Position numbers and translations under genes: made by a program. From Candidatus Saccharimonadota bacterium (lineage in GTDB: Bacteria; Patescibacteriota; Saccharimonadia; Saccharimonadales; Saccharimonadaceae), in assembly GCA_017548735.1 (NCBI GenBank), contig JAFYZJ010000040.1, forward strand, positions 1 to 36,075: a stretch of 36,075 nt of DNA, given 5' to 3'. The notes below the pieces were generated by a model. The model did not search any database, was not told the DNA's origin, and saw only the letters and a list, made by a program, of their open reading frames with translations. Position 1 is the first letter of the stretch. Each line of letters starts with the position of its first letter. Positions 7,183 through 14,646 of the stretch are shown piece by piece.

Positions 7183-7575
7183 ATGAAAACGAGAAAAGCT
7201 TTTACCGTACTAGAACTTATTTTAGCGATTGTCTTTGTTGGCATCTTCGTCGTACTATTCTTCTTCCAGGAGCAGAATATTGCCGCGATGAAGCGTGACG
7301 AGAAGCGCAAGACCGCCATTAACGCGATGTATTATGCGCTCGAGGAAGGCTACTTCAAAGAGAACGAAGGCTATCCAGAAAACATCGAGAGCGCCGACGT
7401 ATTGCCGTGGATTGATCCAAACCTCTTCACCGACCCGAATGGTTACAACCTCTGGGACAAGGGCAGCAACTATAGCTATGAGGCTAGCAACTGCGAAAAC
7501 GGCAAATGTAAGTCCTACACCCTCCGCTCCGCGATGGAAAAAGAGGACACCGTTATCAAAAACAGCCGCAATTAA
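7183..7575 (+). CDS. type IV pilin-like protein (pseudopilin)
   Basis: 130 residues. The N-terminus KTRKAFTVLELILAIV matches the prepilin N-methylation motif: basic leader, cleavage before Phe, and Glu at mature position 5. The residue before the cleavage site is Ala rather than the usual Gly, which prepilin peptidase tolerates in some pseudopilins. A hydrophobic helix (about 9-27) follows, then a globular domain with two Cys (SNCENGKCKS) that could form a disulfide. It is probably a pilin subunit or minor pseudopilin of the machine that uses the PilB-type ATPase at 10759. It stands alone between terminators rather than in a pilus operon. The start is supported by TAGAAT six bases upstream. 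Confidence 0.8.
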   Translation: MKTRKAFTVLELILAIVFVGIFVVLFFFQEQNIAAMKRDEKRKTAINAMYYALEEGYFKENEGYPENIESADVLPWIDPNLFTDPNGYNLWDKGSNYSYEASNCENGKCKSYTLRSAMEKEDTVIKNSRN

Positions 7576-7586
7576 TTAGGCAACAA

Positions 7587-7614
7587 AATATCTCCCTCGC
7601 GGGAGATATTTTTT
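7587..7614. terminator. bidirectional terminator between convergent genes
   Basis: AATATCTCCC (7587-7596), loop TCGC, GGGAGATATT (7601-7610), flanked by A and T runs that serve both strands. It separates the pilin gene from the convergent PH-domain gene. Confidence 0.85.
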
Positions 7615-8206
7615 ATTTGCTTGCTGGGTCTTTGATTTGTTTGCACTCGTAGACGAGATGGGAAATCGTTTTGACCTCGTCGCGCGGCGTGTCGACATAC
7701 TTAAGAGAGTAGGTCGTTTCCTCGCCGACGGTGGACATACGGAGCATGCCGATGTGAAAGAGGTTGTCAATTAAAGAGGTCTGTCGGAAGGAGACGTCCT
7801 CAATACGGCGAAGCTCGATAATGTTGGTCGAGTGTGCGAAGAGGGAGTTGCGCGATTTCTGAATCAAACGGTGGTTCGTGACATAAATCTGGTTCGAATT
7901 ATAGATGCTCTGGCCGACAACGCCACCAAAGAAGAAAACGAGGTAAAGCGCGAAGATGCCGAGGCGAAGATAGCGCAAGGAAAGCTCGTTCATCGAAAAG
8001 ACGTTATTGCCGGAGTTGCCGCTAGCAAAGAGAATTAAAGTCACACTGAGGGCGAGGACCATGAGGGCCACAATCACCCAAATAAATACCACGCCAATAC
8101 GAGAGCGGCGGATATGAAGCACGACGTGTTCGTCCTGCTCGAGATCGATTTCTGGGAAGTCCCTGGCGCTGCGCGCATGCTGGACTTTGGCTAATTCTGT
8201 TTTCAT
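7613..8206 (-). CDS. membrane protein with bacterial PH-like domain
   Basis: 197 residues. A cytoplasmic N-terminus (about 1-38) with EHVVLHIRRSRIG is followed by two membrane segments (about 39-62 and 80-103) joined by a short loop. The C-terminal domain (about 105-185) resembles the bPH_2/YdbS-YdbT type of pleckstrin-homology-like domain: NQIYVTNHRLIQKSR, IIELRRIEDVSF, YSLKYV. This family is often membrane-associated and its biochemical role is mostly unknown. Start supported by GGAG about nine bases upstream and a TTGCCC-17-TATAAT promoter. It is divergent from the rimB-rimK operon. Confidence 0.75.
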   Translation of the reverse strand: MKTELAKVQHARSARDFPEIDLEQDEHVVLHIRRSRIGVVFIWVIVALMVLALSVTLILFASGNSGNNVFSMNELSLRYLRLGIFALYLVFFFGGVVGQSIYNSNQIYVTNHRLIQKSRNSLFAHSTNIIELRRIEDVSFRQTSLIDNLFHIGMLRMSTVGEETTYSLKYVDTPRDEVKTISHLVYECKQIKDPASK

Positions 8207-8240
8207 TCTAGAATTCTCCGCCTAATCTAATATTAGAATG

Positions 8241-8269
8241 ATTATATCATAAAAAGTCAAGAAGGGCAA
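8241..8269 (-). promoter_or_regulatory. promoter of the PH-domain gene
   Basis: On the minus strand TTGCCC (8264-8269), 17-base spacer, TATAAT (8241-8246), extended by TGA. Confidence 0.75.
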
Positions 8270-8273
8270 CCGA

Positions 8274-8302
8274 TTGACTTTTTAAGGTGTTTGTGCTATA
8301 AT
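8274..8302 (+). promoter_or_regulatory. promoter of the rimB-rimK operon
   Basis: TTGACT (8274-8279), 17-base spacer, TATAAT (8297-8302) preceded by TGC. This is one of the best consensus promoters in the window and lies back to back with the PH-domain promoter. Confidence 0.85.
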
Positions 8303-8328
8303 TATAAGGTTAAATACAGAGAAACCCT

Positions 8329-8838
8329 ATGGCGAACGAAAAGCAGGTAATCGGGCGCGAAATCGCTGTTGATTTCGCAGAAGTAAAAGGGGTGCCGGCC
8401 AAAGTTGATACCGGTGCCGATAGCTCGGCAATTTGGGCGAGCGATATTTTCGTGGACGAAGACCACAACCTGCATTTCAAGCTATTCGGCACGGGTTCGC
8501 CATATTATACTGGCGCCGAACACGTCACGAAGAGCTTCGACGTCACTTCGACCAAGAGCTCGCTCGGAGAAACCGCACTCAAGTATCGCACAAAAATCTC
8601 CATTAAGCTCGCTGGCCGTAAAATTAAAGCCAATTTCGGCCTCAGCGAACGCTCGACGCACAGTTATCCGATTCTCATCGGGCGCCGAACGTTAAGCGGG
8701 AAGTTCGTCGTCGACGTTAGCAAGTCCGAAAAGCTCGTCAAAATCAGCCGCGAAACGACGAAACAACTGAACGAGAAAATGAAACAAGATCCATACAAAT
8801 TTTACAAAGAACACTATCAGAAAGGGACGCAGAAGTAA
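8329..8838 (+). CDS. RimB-like retropepsin-type protease (ATP-dependent zinc protease family)
   Basis: 169 residues. VIGREIAVDF ... PAKVDTGADSSAIWA gives an aspartic-protease-like DTGA motif (Asp27), and the flap-distal motif YPILIGRRTL fits PF05618 proteins. It precedes rimK and overlaps it by one base. In Pseudomonas the rimABK operon pairs RimB, a retropepsin-like protease, with RimK, the ligase that adds glutamate tails to ribosomal protein S6; the protease acts on these tails. By family and context this gene is the likely RimB counterpart; no RimA is seen. The C-terminal ~30 residues are a Lys-rich tail. Confidence 0.82.
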   Translation: MANEKQVIGREIAVDFAEVKGVPAKVDTGADSSAIWASDIFVDEDHNLHFKLFGTGSPYYTGAEHVTKSFDVTSTKSSLGETALKYRTKISIKLAGRKIKANFGLSERSTHSYPILIGRRTLSGKFVVDVSKSEKLVKISRETTKQLNEKMKQDPYKFYKEHYQKGTQK

Positions 8839-9749
8839 TGAAAATCGCAATTCTATCCAATGGCAACGCCAACTACTCGACCAAGCGCCTCGTTGAGGAG
8901 GCAGAGAAGCGCGGTCATACCGTCAAGGTCATTAAGTACAAGAACTGCTATATTTCGATTGAGCAGCGCCAAAACAAGGTTTACTACAAGGGTAAACCGC
9001 TCGGCAGCTACGATGCGATTATTCCGCGTATTTCTGCGAATATGACCAAATATGGCACCGCAATTGTCCGCCAGCTCGAGATGCAAGGGGATTACGTGCT
9101 CTCAAAATCGATTGCGATTACGCGTGCACGCGATAAACTTCGCTCGATGCAGGTGCTTGCAAAGTACGGCGTAGATATTCCAAAAACCGTCGTGAGCCGT
9201 AACACGGCCGATATCGACGACTTGCTCGACCAGCTCGGGGAAATGCCGGTGATTATCAAGCTCGCTTATGGCACGCACGGCAACGGTGTTATCTTGGCTG
9301 AGACTAAAAAGGCGGCAAAATCTACCCTCCAGGCCTTCTATTTGGCTAACGATGATGGAGTCAGTATTTTGCTCCAGGAATATATCAAAGAGTCAGCCGG
9401 CACCGATATTCGTGCCTTTGTGGTCGGTAGCCAGGTGGTGGCTTCGATGCAGCGCAAGAGTCTTGATGATGACTTCCGTTCGAATTTGCACAAAGGGGGA
9501 AGTGGTACCCCGATTAAATTGACTGCCCAAGAAGAGAAGATGGCTGTCGCCGCTGCAAAGGCGATGGGTCTTTCGGTCGCGGGTGTTGATATTATGCGCT
9601 CCAAGCGCGGTCCGTTGGTGCTCGAAGTAAACGCTTCGCCAGGCTTTGGCATCGAAAAAATCACCGGCCGCAACGTCGCTGGTAAGATTATCGAGTACGT
9701 CGAACGCAACGCTCGCCGCACGCAGAAAAAAGATCGCGTCGGCGCCTAG
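8838..9749 (+). CDS. rimK: RimK-family ATP-grasp ligase (ribosomal S6 glutamate ligase type)
   Basis: 303 residues. RimK-type ATP-grasp ligases add glutamate to the C-terminus of ribosomal protein S6 or other acceptors. The N-terminal domain starts MKIAILS; a RARDKLRSMQVLAKYGVDIPKT linker leads into the ATP-grasp fold, with PVIIKLAYGTHGNGV (phosphate loop), QEYIKESAGTDIRAFVVG, and metal-binding LVLEVNASPGFGIEK. The length is normal for RimK. It overlaps the upstream protease stop by one base (TAATG), indicating translational coupling. Whether S6 is the substrate in this organism cannot be read from the sequence; a related peptide ligase is possible. Confidence 0.88.
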   Translation: MKIAILSNGNANYSTKRLVEEAEKRGHTVKVIKYKNCYISIEQRQNKVYYKGKPLGSYDAIIPRISANMTKYGTAIVRQLEMQGDYVLSKSIAITRARDKLRSMQVLAKYGVDIPKTVVSRNTADIDDLLDQLGEMPVIIKLAYGTHGNGVILAETKKAAKSTLQAFYLANDDGVSILLQEYIKESAGTDIRAFVVGSQVVASMQRKSLDDDFRSNLHKGGSGTPIKLTAQEEKMAVAAAKAMGLSVAGVDIMRSKRGPLVLEVNASPGFGIEKITGRNVAGKIIEYVERNARRTQKKDRVGA

Positions 9750-9753
9750 AAAC

Positions 9754-9782
9754 TTGATTTTCAATTCCCTTTATGCTAAAAT
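9754..9782 (+). promoter_or_regulatory. promoter of the gene at 9817
   Basis: TTGATT (9754-9759), 17-base spacer, TAAAAT (9777-9782) extended by TGC. The leader is about 28 bases, A-rich and without a Shine-Dalgarno sequence. Confidence 0.7.
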
Positions 9783-9816
9783 AAATATTACAACATAATT
9801 AAAACAAAAACGCAAA

Positions 9817-10275
9817 ATGGTTCTAGCAGTCGTTCTCGCAGCTCTGTTACTTCTCTTCCTTCTCGTCCGCCACAATGTGGGGGTGCCTTTCCTTGCGATG
9901 ATCGCCGGCGTGGCGGTTTATGAGGGCTGGGGCGAGAGTGCCGTCCAGCAGATAATGCAGTGGTTCCCGGGGGCGGATTACCAGCTTTTGCAGCTCGGGC
10001 TCTATGCGTTGCTTGTTGCCGTCTTCCCTTTGGTTCTCTATATGCGCGCTGGAAAAAGCGGCCTATTTGGCGTCGTCCGGATTGTCGAATCGATTGTTTT
10101 TGCGGTCGTGCTAACGATTTTGCTTTCTGCCCCGCTCGCCTCTGTTTTCAGTTTCGATACCCTGGCCTATCAGATTAGCTGCTGGCTCGAGAACATCCGC
10201 GGAATCGCTATGATTGTGGGGATTCTGTTTGCTTACGTAGATACTCTCTTGTTCCACTCAGGCAAGGTTTGGTAA
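9817..10275 (+). CDS. polytopic membrane protein of unknown function
   Basis: 152 residues with about four hydrophobic segments: about 2-17, 23-36, 57-77 and 90-112, plus a possible fifth at 128-143. Loops are short and carry no recognisable catalytic motif. The layout loosely recalls CvpA-like proteins, but I cannot assign it. It has its own promoter and no clear ribosome binding site. Its last 68 bases overlap the convergent methyltransferase gene, an unusually long tail-to-tail overlap. Confidence 0.65.
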   Translation: MVLAVVLAALLLLFLLVRHNVGVPFLAMIAGVAVYEGWGESAVQQIMQWFPGADYQLLQLGLYALLVAVFPLVLYMRAGKSGLFGVVRIVESIVFAVVLTILLSAPLASVFSFDTLAYQISCWLENIRGIAMIVGILFAYVDTLLFHSGKVW

Positions 10276-10744
10276 TTTCCCAAAGCGCGATGCCGGTCGC
10301 AACCGACACGTTGAATGATTCTTTTTGACCAAGCATTGGAATTTCAAGCAATTGATCACATTTTGCGAGAATTTCCTCTGGAATGCCGTGCACTTCTTCG
10401 CCCAAAATGAGGGCGATTTTTTCGTCAAAGGACGGGGAATCGGCGAGATTTAGGGAATTAGTTCCCTGCTCTAAGGCCATGACTTTGTATCCCTGCTCTT
10501 TTAGCGTCGCAATCGCCTCGTCAATCTCGAGACGGCGCCACTTAACCATCTGCTCTGCCCCGAGGGCGGTTTTATGAATCGCTTTCTCCAGCTTGCCCTG
10601 CTCGTGCGGCAAACCCTTATCTATAAACGGCGTGTAGCCCGTAAAAATCACCTCATCGACCCCGAGACAATCGCAAGTGCGCAAAATGGCACCGACATTA
10701 TAGGTCGAACGAATATTGTAAAGTATAACCGTAAGCTGTTTCAT
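10208..10744 (-). CDS. SpoU/TrmH-family RNA 2'-O-methyltransferase
   Basis: 178 residues. The three SpoU motifs are present: NIRSTYNVGAILRTCDCLG (motif 1, with the conserved N and R), IALILGEEVHGIPEEIL (motif 2) and IPMLGQKESFNVSVATGIAL (motif 3). These build the knotted SAM-binding site of SPOUT methyltransferases, which modify ribose 2'-OH in tRNA or rRNA. The short length, without an N-terminal RNA-binding extension, fits a minimal member; the target cannot be told. The 3' end overlaps the convergent membrane protein gene by 68 bases. The start is 14 bases from the divergent PilB start. TTGAAC-17-TATAAG ends six bases before the ATG. Confidence 0.9.
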   Translation of the reverse strand: MKQLTVILYNIRSTYNVGAILRTCDCLGVDEVIFTGYTPFIDKGLPHEQGKLEKAIHKTALGAEQMVKWRRLEIDEAIATLKEQGYKVMALEQGTNSLNLADSPSFDEKIALILGEEVHGIPEEILAKCDQLLEIPMLGQKESFNVSVATGIALWEITKPCLSGTREYLRKQTESPQS

Positions 10745-10746
10745 GA

Positions 10747-10752
10747 TATACT
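10747..10752 (+). promoter_or_regulatory. -10 element TATACT of the PilB-type gene (leaderless)
   Basis: TGATATACT ends exactly six bases before the ATG at 10759; no good -35. It overlaps the -10 of the divergent SpoU gene by two bases. Confidence 0.65.
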
Positions 10753-10779
10753 TATATTATGGATGAAGGTGAGGTTCAA
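10751..10779 (-). promoter_or_regulatory. promoter of the SpoU gene (leaderless)
   Basis: On the minus strand TTGAAC (10774-10779), 17-base spacer, TATAAG (10751-10756), then six bases to the ATG. The -35 lies within the first codons of the divergent PilB gene. Confidence 0.65.
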
Positions 10780-12369
10780 GCCAAGCGTAGGCAGAATGAA
10801 GAGGAAGCGACCGAACGACGGGCGAGTATCCTAGGCCTACCCTATCTTGATACACGCGAGTTTGAAAAAGTTTTACCTTTGACGATGGATTTGCTCGACA
10901 AGGAGCAGATGCACAAGGATTTCATTTTGCCGCTTCAAGCAGGCGATGAGATTCATCCGTATCAGTTCATGGTGACGAGCCAGACGCCGCGAAGCGTGAT
11001 TGACCGCTTTCACAGTGAATATGAACGCCAGGGTTTGCGCTCGCAATTCTTCTTGATTTCCAACTCGGCCTATCAGGTCTTTATGCTGCGCTACGATCCG
11101 CCTCAGCAAGTCACTTACGACGATATCAAGATTGCCAACGAAGGTGACAGTGAGATAATTCAGCAGGTTTCTCGTACGCTCGATAGCGTTTCGACGGACA
11201 AGGTTTTTGATTATCTTTTGAATCAGGCCGACATGCTCGGCTCGTCCGATATCCACATCGAGAATATGCGCGACGTGATTCGCATTCGTATGCGCGTCGA
11301 TGGCATTCTTCATAATGTCGCCGAGATTAGCAAAGACAAGTATCGCATCTTTATGGGCGAACTCAGTTCCCGTGCAGGTGTTTCGACCGCCAGCAACCGC
11401 CCGCAGTCTGGCCACATGCAGATGGACATTCATCGCGATGGCGCATCGCACGTTCTCAACATTCGCGTCGAAATGGTGCCGACGATGTACGGCCAGGACG
11501 CCGTGCTCCGTCTCTTCAACTTCGATGAAAGTCTTTTGAATCTCGATTTGCTCGGCATTACTCAGGAAGAACGCGATACGATTGAAGAGGTGATTTCGCA
11601 TCCTCGAGGCCTTCTCTTGATGGTCGGCCCGACTGGTTCCGGTAAATCTACGACGCTCTATTCGATTTTGAATGCGCTCAACACGACTGAACGCAAGATT
11701 ATTACCCTCGAGGATCCGATTGAGTATGGCATCCCAGGGATTTCACAGATTCCGATTGATACGACGAACGGCGGTAGTTTCGCCGAAGGTCTGCGCTCCG
11801 TGCTTCGCCTCGACCCAGATGTCGTGATGGTTGGCGAGATTCGTGATGGCGATACGGCACGCACGGCAATCCAGGCGTCGATTACTGGTCACTTGGTTTT
11901 GTCTTCCTTCCACGCAAATACGACTTCGGCTGCGTTCTCACGTATGATTGATTTGATTGGCGTGAACCCGATTTTCTCGAGCTCGATTCGCCTTTTGATT
12001 GCACAGCGCTTGGTACGCAAGCTTGACGAAAACAAAGAGGCTTACCAGCCAGACGAAAGCGTTGCGCGCTATATTCGCAAAGTACTCGAAGGCGTTGAGA
12101 CTGAATACGACCTCAACAATATTACCCTCTGGCGCGAAAAACCGAGCGAGGAAAATCCGTTCGGCTTCAAGGGCCGTACCGCAATCATGGAGCAGCTCAG
12201 TGTGACTGAGCCAATTCAGCGCTACATCCGTGGCGATATTGCTGATATTAATACGAATGACATCGAAAAGACGGCGCGAGCAGAAGGTATGCTCACGCTT
12301 GAACAAAAAGGCGTCCTAGCCGCACTACGTGGCGATACCACGATTGACGAAGTCGGACGCGTGATTTAG
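10759..12369 (+). CDS. type II/IV secretion ATPase (PilB/GspE family)
   Basis: 536 residues. A hexameric ATPase that drives pilus assembly or secretion at the inner membrane face. The N-terminal ~130 residues form a divergent N1-like domain. The N2/ATPase core has GSSDIHIE, Walker A GPTGSGKST (about 290-298), Asp box ITLEDPIEY, Walker B DPDVVMVGEIRDG (about 354-364) and the His box TGHLVLSSFHANT, all intact. The zinc-binding cysteines found after the core in most PilB/GspE proteins are absent; the region after LIAQRLVRKL is charged instead. It probably powers the pilin at 7183. No other pilus genes (pilC, pilM-Q, pilT) are adjacent. Start fixed by TATACT six bases upstream. Confidence 0.92.
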   Translation: MDEGEVQAKRRQNEEEATERRASILGLPYLDTREFEKVLPLTMDLLDKEQMHKDFILPLQAGDEIHPYQFMVTSQTPRSVIDRFHSEYERQGLRSQFFLISNSAYQVFMLRYDPPQQVTYDDIKIANEGDSEIIQQVSRTLDSVSTDKVFDYLLNQADMLGSSDIHIENMRDVIRIRMRVDGILHNVAEISKDKYRIFMGELSSRAGVSTASNRPQSGHMQMDIHRDGASHVLNIRVEMVPTMYGQDAVLRLFNFDESLLNLDLLGITQEERDTIEEVISHPRGLLLMVGPTGSGKSTTLYSILNALNTTERKIITLEDPIEYGIPGISQIPIDTTNGGSFAEGLRSVLRLDPDVVMVGEIRDGDTARTAIQASITGHLVLSSFHANTTSAAFSRMIDLIGVNPIFSSSIRLLIAQRLVRKLDENKEAYQPDESVARYIRKVLEGVETEYDLNNITLWREKPSEENPFGFKGRTAIMEQLSVTEPIQRYIRGDIADINTNDIEKTARAEGMLTLEQKGVLAALRGDTTIDEVGRVI

Positions 12370-12596
12370 GAATTCGAAACAATAATAGCGACTGTAACCG
12401 TTGCGACGGCTACTACTGCGAGCAACACGAGAAAATAGGTAGCAATGCGCGAGCCCTTGCTCGGGTATTCTGGTTCTTTTTTCTTCTCTGCCGCAATTTC
12501 GGTCGCCGTCTGCTGGATTTCTTCGTTCGAAATCAGCGTAGTCGGCTCAGCCGGCACGATTGGTTCTTCTGGTGTTGGGTTTTGTTCCATATCCAT
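12366..12596 (-). CDS. small single-pass membrane protein
   Basis: 76 residues. An acidic, Pro/Glu-rich N-terminus (about 1-45) is followed by KGSRIATYF and one membrane helix (about 52-72). This is a tail-anchored layout with most of the protein in the cytoplasm. It lies 12 bases after ksgA on the same strand and is probably co-transcribed. Its stop codon overlaps the convergent PilB stop. A second ATG two codons in is possible. Unknown family. Confidence 0.6.
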   Translation of the reverse strand: MDMEQNPTPEEPIVPAEPTTLISNEEIQQTATEIAAEKKKEPEYPSKGSRIATYFLVLLAVVAVATVTVAIIVSNS

Positions 12597-12608
12597 AGTT
12601 TTATGATA

Positions 12609-13376
12609 TTAAAGCGTTAGCGCTTTTTCAAGGGAGACCCACTGCTCGATGCTGAGATCGGCCGGGCGAGCGTTCTCGGAAATGCCGCAGCCCGCAAAGG
12701 CGTCAGCGATTTGCTGCTTCGGCAACTTCGTGCCAACTGTAAGATTCGAGATGAGCTTTTTGCGCGGCGCAATGAAGCCGAGTTTGATGAGGGCCATGGT
12801 TTTCTCGGAGGCACGTGGCGTTTCGAGCGGCTCCAAAATGACGACCTGACTATCGACTTTTGGAGGCGGCGTAAAGAACTCTCGATTCACAACCGGGCCA
12901 AGCGTAACATTCGCGTAGATTTGCGCCGAAAGACCGAGGATAGAATAATCGCCAGGGCCGGCCGCGAGGCGTTCGGCGACCTCTTTTTGAATGAGGAGAA
13001 CAATCTTCTGTGGACGATGAGTGACGTGGAGGAATTTCTGGATAATCGGCGAGGTGATGTAGTATGGAATATTCCCTGCCACGACGTATTTTTCTGGCAA
13101 GTTCATCTCGTTGATGTCCAAACTAAGAACGTCTTTATGGACGACAGTGAGATTTTTGCCCGGGAAAGATTTTGGCAGATTCTCCGCTAGGCGATCGTCT
13201 AATTCGACAGCAATGACCTGCTCAAAAAACTGGAAGAGCGCCGAGGTAAGCGTGCCGAGACCAGGGCCAATCTCTACGACAACATTCGTGTCGTCAGCCG
13301 AAGCATGATCAGCGATATCGATAAGAATATCGCGATCTTTTAGCCAGTTTTGTCCGAGTGATTTCTTGTTTTTCAT
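12609..13376 (-). CDS. ksgA: 16S rRNA (adenine(1518)-N6/adenine(1519)-N6)-dimethyltransferase
   Basis: 255 residues. It dimethylates two adjacent adenines near the 3' end of 16S rRNA during small-subunit assembly. Evidence: SLGQNWLKD at the N-terminus (family SLGQNFL), SAM motif VVEIGPGLGTLT, acidic VIAVELDDRLAE, catalytic NIPYYITSPI and the C-terminal FTPPPKVDSQVV. The length is normal. It starts three bases after the stop of the upstream wall protein gene, suggesting one operon (wall protein, ksgA, small membrane protein). There is no separate promoter. Confidence 0.95.
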   Translation of the reverse strand: MKNKKSLGQNWLKDRDILIDIADHASADDTNVVVEIGPGLGTLTSALFQFFEQVIAVELDDRLAENLPKSFPGKNLTVVHKDVLSLDINEMNLPEKYVVAGNIPYYITSPIIQKFLHVTHRPQKIVLLIQKEVAERLAAGPGDYSILGLSAQIYANVTLGPVVNREFFTPPPKVDSQVVILEPLETPRASEKTMALIKLGFIAPRKKLISNLTVGTKLPKQQIADAFAGCGISENARPADLSIEQWVSLEKALTL

Positions 13377-13379
13377 ATC

Positions 13380-14597
13380 CTACCACCAATGATTTTTAGT
13401 CCAAAATTCGTACGCCTTCTGCCAGCTGCCATAGCGGCCCACAGCGTAGCCGTTACACCACTTTAGCTGCGTGATTGGGTTGGTTGCCCAGTCTGCGCCT
13501 GCAGAAGCCATTTTCTTGCCTGGGAGCGCCTGGCAGACACCGGTTGCGCCGGAGCTGCGGTTTTTAGCGAGCGGATTCCAATGCGACTCGCGCGTAATGA
13601 TGTAGTTGACGTAACCGAACTGATCAGCCGGGATGCCAGCTGCGCGCATCCAATCCTGGTGCGTGCCTTCTGGCAAATTCGTCTTCATGCCAACCTTAAC
13701 CTGTTGCGTAACCGGTTGGCGCGTCACGATTGAGGAGACGAGTTTACGCGAAAGTTCTTTGCCGTCCTTCATTTCTACTTCATAGGTGACGGTACGTGAG
13801 CCATTCGCGCCCGCTTTGGTGATTTCACGCTTGCCGTAGTCGACCGAATAATCATAAGTAACTGTTTCTTGATATTTGATTTCTTCGTCGATCGTAATCG
13901 TCTGCTTGCCCTGCGGCTGAATCGAGAATGACATACCATCCACAATCTTACTGTCGAGTGCGACGGAAACCCAGTTCTTCTCCGTGTTAGTATCAATGCC
14001 CTGCTCCGAGAGGAAGGTACTGACAGTCTTCGCCTGAGTGTGCATATCGATTTTCTTGCCGTAATAATTGAGATGAACAGTCTTAGCGCGGACAACCTGA
14101 TAGGCGACCGTATCACCGCTCTCGAGGAGATTGTCATATGGAATGAGCTTTGCCGTATCAGCCTCGAGCATCTCGACGCCAGCGTCAATCACGATATCGA
14201 CAGGGGTAGTCGAGGCGGACATTGCGCGATATTTGCGTTTGCCGTCAAGAACAAGCACGCGGCGAGCGCGGTAAATATTGATATTGAAGTTATTGGCGGT
14301 AATTTCTTCGTCTAGGGCCGGCTCAACTTTGTCGCCAGTATTGAGCTGGATTTCCGCACGCAAAAGCGCCTCGCGCACAGTATTGGCGTCACTGCGAACA
14401 TTAGTCTGATTGCCGTCATCGTAAATAGTAATAAAATGCGTACCGTCGGCGCTCTCGGAGTTGCCAGAATCTGGGCGATTGTTCTCGGCGGCAGCGTTCA
14501 CGGAATGATGGTGCGCGGCGACAGCAAAAACAAGGACGAACGTCAAAAATCCAGTAACTAACAGAGAGAGATTGCCTCTCATTTGACGCATTTTCAT
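13380..14597 (-). CDS. secreted DUF348/G5/lytic-transglycosylase-like cell wall protein
   Basis: 405 residues. An N-terminal signal/anchor helix (about 9-28, then HSVNAAA) is followed by three DUF348-like repeats (about 54-110, 113-170 and 172-226), a G5-like domain (about 230-303) and a C-terminal lysozyme-like domain (about 310-405) with NYIITRESHWNP, whose Glu is the expected catalytic acid, and a GVCQALPGKKMASAGADW motif typical of aggregation-promoting-factor/Rpf-type transglycosylases. It likely cleaves peptidoglycan outside the membrane, either remodelling the cell's own wall or acting on a host bacterium. Candidate -10 TACAAT (extended by TGA) lies eight bases before the ATG. It leads an operon with ksgA. 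Confidence 0.85.
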   Translation of the reverse strand: MKMRQMRGNLSLLVTGFLTFVLVFAVAAHHHSVNAAAENNRPDSGNSESADGTHFITIYDDGNQTNVRSDANTVREALLRAEIQLNTGDKVEPALDEEITANNFNINIYRARRVLVLDGKRKYRAMSASTTPVDIVIDAGVEMLEADTAKLIPYDNLLESGDTVAYQVVRAKTVHLNYYGKKIDMHTQAKTVSTFLSEQGIDTNTEKNWVSVALDSKIVDGMSFSIQPQGKQTITIDEEIKYQETVTYDYSVDYGKREITKAGANGSRTVTYEVEMKDGKELSRKLVSSIVTRQPVTQQVKVGMKTNLPEGTHQDWMRAAGIPADQFGYVNYIITRESHWNPLAKNRSSGATGVCQALPGKKMASAGADWATNPITQLKWCNGYAVGRYGSWQKAYEFWTKNHWW

Positions 14598-14646
14598 GCC
14601 CTTTTATTGTATCATTTTTGGCGCCCTCGCGCCAGATGAGCACCCC

